From: an uncultured Clostridia bacterium
Lineage (GTDB): Bacteria > Bacillota > Clostridia > Oscillospirales > Acutalibacteraceae
Reading direction: 5' to 3'
Length of the DNA stretch: 19,073 bases
Assembly: GCA_946405475.1 (NCBI GenBank)
Contig: CAMJHI010000013.1
Location: forward strand, 1 to 19,073
This document shows positions 14,291-19,073 of the stretch, in pieces. A program made the position numbers and the translations under genes. The notes under the pieces were generated by a model. It was not told where the DNA came from. It did not search any database and worked only from the letters and a program-made list of their open reading frames with translations. Position 1 is the first letter of the stretch; every line of letters starts with the position of its first letter.

Positions 14291-15690
14291 TCAATGAGCT
14301 TCATGATCAGCTCCAGACCCATCATCATAAAGCGAAGGATCCACTGGAACAGGCTGTAGCGCACGGTGACCGTGCAGGCGTCCGCCAAAACGGTGCCGTT
14401 CGCAGCGTTCACGGTGCAGGTGATGATCGCCGTGCCGCACGACACGCCGGTCACTTCACCCTTTTCATTCACGGTGGCCACCTCAGGGTCGGAGGAGCTG
14501 TACACGACCGTGTACCCCGCCCCGACGCTTTCGTCGATCACCGGTTTGGCCTGCGCCTTGGCTTTATAGGTCACGGTAAAGTCGCTGAGTTCGACCGGCC
14601 GGTGCTCGCCTTCGGCGCTTTCCTTGCGCCACACGGCGTAGAGCGTGGCGTCGCCCGTCAGCTCAAAGTTCGCGCCCGCGCTGTATTGCGGCAGCACCGC
14701 GTCGGCCGTTTTCGCCCAGCCGAGGAAGCTAAAGCCGCTGCGCACGGGCTTGAGGTCGGAAAGCTTGATGCGGCCGAAGCCGGTTTGCCCGGACGGCTCG
14801 CCCGCGCCGCCGTTGGCGTTATAGGTCAGCCTGACCGAGCCCTGCACCGTAAAGGAACACGCCGGGCTTTCCGTCTGATAACCGGCGGCGTTGCCCGGGA
14901 AGACGCGCACGGAATAGCTGCCCGCCGACAGGGGCGACTGCGTGAACGTGGTTTTGGCGCAGTGGGTCTCGCTGACCTTCGTTCCGTCTTTCCAGAAAGA
15001 CAGCAGATAATCCGTTGCGCCCGCGACCGCGTTCCAGCTGACCGTGATGGAATCAGCGGTGCTGTAGGCGGTTTTATCACTGCTCAGCTCGGTGACTGCA
15101 CCTGGCACGGCGGCAGCCGACGCCCCGGACAAGGTGACCTTGGGCGAGGTCACGTACCAATAAGCCGACGCGTTGGAAACCGTCACCTTATGGACCTGAC
15201 TGAACGGGATGCGGCCGACCTCGGGCGCGTTCAGCGGATCCGCCGCGTAAAACGACCCGTTCGTATAATCCGTCACCAGAACCGCGTGCCCCCTGTTTGC
15301 GCTGTAAAGCACAACGCCTTCGGGATGCTGCGCGAGCAGGCTGCGCAGGGTCGACGAGCTTTGGTCAAAGGTGCCGTGGGCGACGCTGACGCCGCGGTAT
15401 TCAAAATTGTGCTTCATCGTGTAGCCGCTGCTGCAGGCCACGCTTTTCAAAGAGCTTTCCGTCACGCTCTTCCAGTTGGCGTCGCCCACCCCGATCAGGG
15501 TGCGCCGGATCATCATCACGCAGGACGCGAGTATGCAGGGGCCGTTGCTCACGCTCTGTTTGCAGAACACGCCCGGCTGATTCAAATCGTCAAACGTGGC
15601 CGCGCTGGCGCTGAAGCCGCAGGTGATCATCAAAAACATGGTTGCCAGACAAAGCAGGCAGGATATCGTTGATTGGATTCGTTTCGTCAT
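14284..15690 (-). CDS. Secreted C39-like cysteine peptidase with InlB-type and BIG2 repeats
   Basis: The start at 15690 is preceded on the minus strand by CGGAGG. The open frame runs to 15822, but a promoter lies inside that extension. The product has 468 residues. A signal peptide ends around SASA-AT (30). Residues 38-180 resemble a C39-like papain fold: Q45 and C52 in KQSVSNGPC, H135 in NRGHAVLVTDY, and D151 in FYAADP. A fibronectin/Ig-like domain follows (about 195-283), then an InlB-type repeat (about 286-355: LTYNANGG, GFSFLGWAKT, LYAVW), then a BIG2 domain (about 367-444: VYSSSDPEVATVNEKG). A C-terminal amphipathic helix (LFQWILRFMMMGLELIM, 447-463) closes it. It has no LPXTG. It probably sits at the cell surface. 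Substrate is unknown, and bacteriocin-type activity is unlikely without an ABC domain. Confidence 0.75.
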   Translation of the reverse strand: MTKRIQSTISCLLCLATMFLMITCGFSASAATFDDLNQPGVFCKQSVSNGPCILASCVMMIRRTLIGVGDANWKSVTESSLKSVACSSGYTMKHNFEYRGVSVAHGTFDQSSSTLRSLLAQHPEGVVLYSANRGHAVLVTDYTNGSFYAADPLNAPEVGRIPFSQVHKVTVSNASAYWYVTSPKVTLSGASAAAVPGAVTELSSDKTAYSTADSITVSWNAVAGATDYLLSFWKDGTKVSETHCAKTTFTQSPLSAGSYSVRVFPGNAAGYQTESPACSFTVQGSVRLTYNANGGAGEPSGQTGFGRIKLSDLKPVRSGFSFLGWAKTADAVLPQYSAGANFELTGDATLYAVWRKESAEGEHRPVELSDFTVTYKAKAQAKPVIDESVGAGYTVVYSSSDPEVATVNEKGEVTGVSCGTAIITCTVNAANGTVLADACTVTVRYSLFQWILRFMMMGLELIMKLIEK

Positions 15691-15778
15691 AAATTCGCCT
15701 CCGCTGTTCCGATTATTCCAAGGCCGCGTCGAAATTTCTTTTCGGCTGCGGGTCATTTTTGAAATGCATAACAGGTAA

Positions 15779-15807
15779 ATTATAGCATAAATTGGTCGGG
15801 ATTGCAA
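15779..15807 (-). promoter_or_regulatory. Sigma-A type promoter of the C39-like gene (minus strand)
   Basis: On the minus strand TTGCAA (15807-15802) and a perfect TATAAT (15784-15779) are separated by exactly 17 nt. Transcription should start near 15772, leaving a leader of about 80 nt before the ATG at 15690. I see no stable structure in the leader. Confidence 0.75.
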
Positions 15808-15842
15808 GAAAAAGCCGGGCACGTTGTCGAAAACGGCGTTTT

Positions 15843-15871
15843 GTCACGTTGGCGCCCTTCGGCATAGGATA
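15843..15871 (+). promoter_or_regulatory. Candidate sporulation-sigma promoter of cotJABC
   Basis: CATAGGATA at 15863-15871 fits the sigma-K -10 pattern CATAnnnTA and partly the sigma-E one. A TCACG element lies about 14 nt upstream (15844-15848). No convincing sigma-A boxes are seen before cotJA. Mother-cell expression is expected of cotJ genes, but the -35 match is weak. Confidence 0.4.
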
Positions 15872-15919
15872 AAGCGGAGCCGGAAGCGGTTCCGAAACCA
15901 ATGCAAAGGAGAAGATCGC

Positions 15920-16135
15920 GTGAACACAACAAGCCGGTTGAGCGGCTGCGATTTTTGCGACCGGCAGCAGAGCCTGCAGCGCGGCATGTTTCCGCTGCCG
16001 AGCCGTCAGGTGGTCGCCATGGCCTACGTGCCCGTGCAGACCGACACGAGCATGTACGAGCCGTGCAAGGCGCTGCAGCAGGGAACGCTGTTTGAGTCGC
16101 TCGACAAACCGTTTCTGAGAGGGTGCCGCGCATGA
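15920..16135 (+). CDS. cotJA: Spore coat-associated protein CotJA
   Basis: This small protein of 71 residues starts at GTG 15920, about 6 nt after AAAGGAGAAG. The CotJA core is clear: VAMAYVPVQ (32-40), MYEPCKALQQGT (45-56) and LFESLDKPF (57-65), matching the family pattern MAYVPxQ ... Y....AL..GTLF..LDKPF. The N-terminus adds a CDFC pair (C10, C13) and the protein has two further cysteines (C49, C69), which could suit metal binding or cross-linking in the coat. Its stop overlaps the start of cotJB (ATGA). In Bacillus the three CotJ proteins form part of the inner coat and depend on mother-cell sigma factors. The direct biochemical role is unclear. Confidence 0.88.
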   Translation: MNTTSRLSGCDFCDRQQSLQRGMFPLPSRQVVAMAYVPVQTDTSMYEPCKALQQGTLFESLDKPFLRGCRA

Positions 16136-16380
16136 ACCGATCAGAACTGACCCAAAAGCTCGCCGCCGCGGATTTCGCCCTGTGGGATCTCCACCTGTAT
16201 CTGGACACCCACCCGGACGATCTCGCCGCCATCGGGCAATACAACAACTATTTCAAGCAATCCAGACGGCTCCGGGAGGAGTACGAATCCACCTGCGGCA
16301 AGCTGACCGCCGCGAAAGCGCAGGGCGTGGAGTGGCTGAAGAGCCCCTGGCCGTGGGAGAAAGGCGGGTGTGACGGCTGA
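16132..16380 (+). CDS. cotJB: Spore coat protein CotJB
   Basis: This 82-residue protein starts at the ATG overlapping the cotJA stop. A GTG three codons upstream is possible but lacks support. The CotJB signature is present: ADFALWDLHLYLDTHPDD (13-30), followed by a Y..YF.....L..EYE helix pair (37-51) and a C-terminal SPWPWE (71-76) typical of the family. It is small, helical and cytoplasmic in the mother cell. Its stop TGA overlaps the cotJC ATG (TGATG at 16378-16382). The order cotJA-cotJB-cotJC with coupled translation matches other Clostridia and Bacillus. Confidence 0.92.
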   Translation: MNRSELTQKLAAADFALWDLHLYLDTHPDDLAAIGQYNNYFKQSRRLREEYESTCGKLTAAKAQGVEWLKSPWPWEKGGCDG

Positions 16381-16988
16381 TGTTTGTTTATGAAAAGAAG
16401 CTGCAGTACCCCATCAAGATCGCCAACCCCAACCCGAAGCTGGCGCAGATCATCATCACCCAGTTCGGCGGGCCGGACGGCGAATTGGGCGCGTCGATGC
16501 GCTACCTCAGCCAGCGGTTCGCCATGCCGTGGGGCGAATTGAAAGGCCTGCTGACGGACATCGGCACGGAGGAGCTGAGCCACATCGAGATGGTCTGCAC
16601 CATCGTCTACCAGCTCACGCGCAACCTGTCGATCGACGAGATCAAGAAGCAGGGCTTTGACAAATACTTTGTCGACCACACCACCGGCCTCTACCCCATC
16701 GCCGCCAGCGGCGACCCGTGGTCGGCCGCCACGTTCCAGTCCAAGGGCGACGTCATCTGCGACCTGACCGAGGACCTCGCCGCCGAACAGAAGGCGCGCG
16801 TGACCTATGACAACATCCTGCGCCTGTCCGACGACCCGGACGTAAGCGACGCCATCAAATTCCTGCGCGCGCGGGAGGTCGTGCACTTCCAACGCTTCGG
16901 CGAAGGGCTGGAATTCGCCACCGAACAGCTCAACAGCAAAAACTTCTACGCCTGCAACCCGTCGTTCGACAAAAATTGCGGGAAGTGA
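16380..16988 (+). CDS. cotJC: CotJC, manganese-catalase-like spore coat protein
   Basis: This 202-residue protein of the manganese catalase family starts at ATG 16380 overlapping the cotJB stop. All five dimetal ligands expected for the family can be placed: E35 (GGPDGELGASMRY), E65 and H68 (GTEELSHIE), E136 (AAEQKARVTYDNIL), and H169 (REVVHFQRFGE). Their spacing closely follows classical Mn catalases. A working hydrogen-peroxide-removing site is therefore possible, not just a structural coat role. The protein ends at FYACNPSFDKNCGK with two cysteines. It is shorter than stand-alone catalases (about 270 aa), as usual for CotJC. It is the last gene of the cotJ operon. Confidence 0.92.
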   Translation: MFVYEKKLQYPIKIANPNPKLAQIIITQFGGPDGELGASMRYLSQRFAMPWGELKGLLTDIGTEELSHIEMVCTIVYQLTRNLSIDEIKKQGFDKYFVDHTTGLYPIAASGDPWSAATFQSKGDVICDLTEDLAAEQKARVTYDNILRLSDDPDVSDAIKFLRAREVVHFQRFGEGLEFATEQLNSKNFYACNPSFDKNCGK

Positions 16989-16998
16989 CGCAAAAAAG

Positions 16999-17025
16999 GA
17001 ACGCCCTGCGAAAAGCGGGGCGTTC
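16999..17025 (-). terminator. Rho-independent terminator, best on the minus strand
   Basis: An 11-bp stem (16999-17009 with 17015-17025, one T-G wobble) with a GAAAA loop sits between cotJC and the lysozyme gene. On the minus strand it is followed after two C's by TTTTTT (complement of 16992-16997), so it should end lysozyme transcripts. On the plus strand only TGTGTC follows, so it is a weak stop for cotJ. Confidence 0.7.
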
Positions 17026-17091
17026 TGTGTCATGAGAGATCAAATATGGTTTCTTTTGTTGAGTGTTGATCGGCGTAACGGGGCGGCTTTT

Positions 17092-17847
17092 TTACCGAAC
17101 GATCAGGTCTTCCAGCGATTTGTCCCGGTTCAGCACGTTCAGGTCAATGTATTTCTCTCCGCCCGTGTATCCCTTCAGCTCGCCTCTGTTCAGGTATTGC
17201 CAGATATACCAGTCATCCTGATAGTTCCAGCTCAAGGGCGTATATAAGCTGGACATCCATTTTTTGTATTCGTCAAATTCTCCTTTGAGATATTTTTCGT
17301 ACAGATCCGACCGGGTATAGATCAACGGCTTGACGCCGTATTGTTTTTCAAGCAGCTCCAGATAGGTTCTCAATTCCCGGACAACGTCGGCTTTGGCAGG
17401 CGGATTCTGCTCCTTGTCGCCGTAGTATTCCACGTCAACGACCGGAAGCAGTCTGCCTTTCAGATCCGGGCCGACGGTTTCAATGAAATTCTGAGCCTGT
17501 GTTCTGCCTTCGGTGTCATACGAGAAGAAATGATACGCGCCGGAAAGCAAGCCAGCTTTTTGGGCGTTTTCCCAGTTTTCCGCAAAGCGGTCGTCTTTCT
17601 TTGAGCTGCCCTCGGTGGCCTTGATGAAAATGAACGCCACGTTCTGTTCCTTGAGCGCGTTCATGTCAATATCCGCCTGATAGGCGGAAACGTCAACGCC
17701 GATCGTGCTGTTTTTTTCGTTGACAAACCACTTGTTGATGAACACCTTCTTTTGTTTGGCCAACAGAAAAACCGACAGAAAGATCACAACGGCCACCGCG
17801 ATCAGCACAGCCAAGGTGACGAGCAGTCTTTTCAATCCTTTTTTCAT
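17092..17847 (-). CDS. Membrane-anchored GH25 lysozyme
   Basis: I chose the ATG at 17847 because it gives a normal anchor. AAAGGAAA lies about 11 nt upstream. An upstream in-frame ATG at 17925 would add 26 polar residues. The product has 251 residues. A basic start (MKKGLKR) and one membrane helix (8-30) leave the catalytic domain outside. The GH25 fold shows VDVSAYQADID (51-61) with D52, FIKATEG (74-80), GAYHFF (103-108), VVDVEYYG (136-143) with D138 and E140, and PLIYTRSDLY. The family cuts the MurNAc-GlcNAc bond in peptidoglycan. It lies 83 nt after the permease stop and has no clear promoter of its own, so co-transcription with the permease is likely. A role in wall turnover is inferred. 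Confidence 0.88.
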   Translation of the reverse strand: MKKGLKRLLVTLAVLIAVAVVIFLSVFLLAKQKKVFINKWFVNEKNSTIGVDVSAYQADIDMNALKEQNVAFIFIKATEGSSKKDDRFAENWENAQKAGLLSGAYHFFSYDTEGRTQAQNFIETVGPDLKGRLLPVVDVEYYGDKEQNPPAKADVVRELRTYLELLEKQYGVKPLIYTRSDLYEKYLKGEFDEYKKWMSSLYTPLSWNYQDDWYIWQYLNRGELKGYTGGEKYIDLNVLNRDKSLEDLIVR

Positions 17848-17930
17848 GTTCCCGTGTTTCCTTTCGTTGTTTTGAATGGTCTCGTTTTTATGATTTTCAC
17901 CGGTCAGGCGGCCGGTTTCGTGCAATTGGT

Positions 17931-19070
17931 TCAGGCAAAGAAATCCCAGCGGGACAGCAGCAGCCCGGGGATGACGACCAGCAGAAAGAACGCCCAGCTG
18001 ATCAGGGTGAACGTCTTGATGAACCGCCGCCCCTGCCCCGGATATTCGCGCACATAAATGCGATAGTTAATGACCGAGGCCAGAGAGCCGATCAGGGAGC
18101 AAAGCCCCGCAGTATCGGCGCCGTAAATGAGCCCGGCAAAGTTTTCGGTGAACGGATAGAGCACGATGCTGGCGGGCACGTTCGAGATCACCTGACTCAG
18201 GCCGATCGCCCACCAATACTCCCGCCCGGCCACGCTCGTTTTCAAAAAGCCGGCGATGGCGTCGTTTGCGGCGATGGAGGAGGAGAACACAAAGAAGCAC
18301 AGGAAGGTGCCCAGCAGCGCGTAATCCACCTTGAGAAACAGCTTCCGGTCCGCTGCGGCGACGGCGAGCAGCACCAAAACAAGCGCCGCCGGCCAGTAAC
18401 GGGTGCGGGTCACGATGACCAACAGGATCAGCAGAAAAAGCGCCAGATACATCCAGCGCAGAAAGCCCTTTGCCGCAGGCGGCAGACTGCTTTCATCGAA
18501 CGCGACGGGCTCTTTGACGTTTTTTCGGTAAAGAACGACCAGAAACCCCACCAGCAGCAGCCCGGACGTCAGGCAAAGCGGCAGCATGTGCAGCATGAAC
18601 CGCCCGACGCTGACCCCGGATTGACCGTAAAGGAAAAGGTTCTGCGGGCTGCCGAACGGCATGAGCAGCGAACCGCGGATGGCGGCGATGTTTTCCATGC
18701 TGATCACGGGCAGGATGTACCGCTCTTTCCCCGCGCTTCGGAACAGGAGGATGGTCAGGGGCACGAAAATCAGCAGCGACACGTCGTTGGTGACGAACAT
18801 GGAAGAGAAAAACACGCCGAAAACCAGAAGCAGACTCAGGCTGAGCATGGTTTTCAGCTTTCCGACCAGGTTGACCAGCGGGCGCAGCACGTTTTCCTGC
18901 TTGAAGCCCTCCAACACGCAAAGCATCATCAGCAGCGTGCCGAGCGTGCGCCAGTCGATCTGCCGGAGCAGATCAGAGGACGGCGGCGTGATGATCAGCC
19001 CCGCTATGGCAGCCAGCACCGACAGGGTGAGCATGGCTTCTTTTTTCAACAGGGAAAGGACGCGTTTCAT
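17931..19070 (-). CDS. SLC13/ArsB-type anion permease
   Basis: This is a polytopic membrane protein of 379 residues with about ten hydrophobic segments. The ion-transporter-superfamily landmarks occur twice: FVTNDVSLLIFVPL (92-105) with GSPQNLFLYG (140-149) in the first half, and QVISNVPASIVLYPF (293-307) with GSLASVINYRIY (328-339) in the second. This two-fold repeat is typical of SLC13/CitM/ArsB-like carriers for dicarboxylates, citrate, sulfate or arsenite. The cargo is not readable. It is somewhat shorter than the usual 430-plus residues. The ATG at 19070 lies 3 nt from the window edge, so its ribosome site is not visible and the true start could lie beyond. The lysozyme gene follows on the same strand. 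Confidence 0.75.
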   Translation of the reverse strand: MKRVLSLLKKEAMLTLSVLAAIAGLIITPPSSDLLRQIDWRTLGTLLMMLCVLEGFKQENVLRPLVNLVGKLKTMLSLSLLLVFGVFFSSMFVTNDVSLLIFVPLTILLFRSAGKERYILPVISMENIAAIRGSLLMPFGSPQNLFLYGQSGVSVGRFMLHMLPLCLTSGLLLVGFLVVLYRKNVKEPVAFDESSLPPAAKGFLRWMYLALFLLILLVIVTRTRYWPAALVLVLLAVAAADRKLFLKVDYALLGTFLCFFVFSSSIAANDAIAGFLKTSVAGREYWWAIGLSQVISNVPASIVLYPFTENFAGLIYGADTAGLCSLIGSLASVINYRIYVREYPGQGRRFIKTFTLISWAFFLLVVIPGLLLSRWDFFA

Positions 19071-19073
19071 AAG

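Noticed and set aside
14170..15672. Open frame of 500 codons on the plus strand opposite the C39-like gene
   Set aside because: It runs through two terminators and is rich in Arg, Ala, Gly and His with no domain. The opposite strand has a signal peptide, ribosome site, promoter and known domains.
15691..15822. N-terminal extension of the C39-like protein to 15822
   Set aside because: A consensus promoter lies inside it, and the shorter form begins with a proper signal peptide behind CGGAGG.
14251..16054. Identical 14-mer (CCGACACGAGCATG) at 14251 and 16041
   Set aside because: One 14-base match between two sites is about what chance predicts in 19 kb. One copy is in a terminator stem and the other in cotJA coding sequence, with no shared flanks.
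17848..17930. Terminator or promoter between the permease and lysozyme genes
   Set aside because: Only a 5-bp ACCGG/CCGGT stem without a T-tract and no paired -35/-10 boxes were found, so I treat the two genes as co-transcribed.

Overview
The window looks like chromosomal DNA from a GC-rich, endospore-forming-lineage member of the Clostridia, probably an uncultured gut-type Oscillospiraceae/Ruminococcaceae relative. The pointers are a complete cotJA-cotJB-cotJC spore-coat set, a two-gene SufC/SufB-like Fe-S assembly pair with no other SUF genes beside it, strong AGGAGG-type ribosome binding sites, and Gram-positive style secreted proteins (C39-like, InlB-type and BIG2 repeats, GH25 lysozyme). 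The species is an inference. No mobile element, CRISPR array, tRNA or rRNA was seen, and no gene-free stretch exceeds 300 bases.

Region 1 (about 1-7173, + strand) is one tightly packed run: the 3' end of a beta-propeller-like protein, a SufC-like ATPase, a SufB/D-like scaffold, an MFS sugar-type transporter, an alpha/beta hydrolase, a SurA/PrsA-like lipoprotein and a MATE exporter. Gaps are 10-29 nt, and the two Suf-like genes overlap by 4 nt.

Region 2 (7243-12235, + strand) is the most interesting part. A promoter (TTGACA, 18 nt, TAAAAT) and a perfect 10-bp stem terminator bracket exactly five genes: an SCP2-like protein with two domains, a class III (GSA-type) PLP aminotransferase, the two halves of a split transketolase-like enzyme, and a second two-domain SCP2-like protein. 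Two paralogous putative lipid-binding proteins thus enclose a C2-ketol transfer plus transamination cassette. I do not recognise this arrangement as a described pathway. One speculative reading is that the enzymes build an amino-alcohol or amino-sugar on a hydrophobic or carrier-bound substrate.

Region 3 (12259-14204, + strand) holds two exported enzymes, a calcineurin-like phosphoesterase and a small GH16 glycosidase. It ends in a terminator at a convergent junction with region 4.

Region 4 (complement 14284-15690) is a secreted C39-like cysteine peptidase fold with surface-type repeats and an amphipathic C-terminal tail. It has its own promoter, divergent from region 5.

Region 5 (15920-16988, + strand) is cotJABC, with overlapping stop/start codons and a possible sporulation-sigma promoter. 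Region 6 (complement 17092-19070) is an SLC13/ArsB-type permease followed by a membrane-anchored GH25 lysozyme, ending in a terminator.
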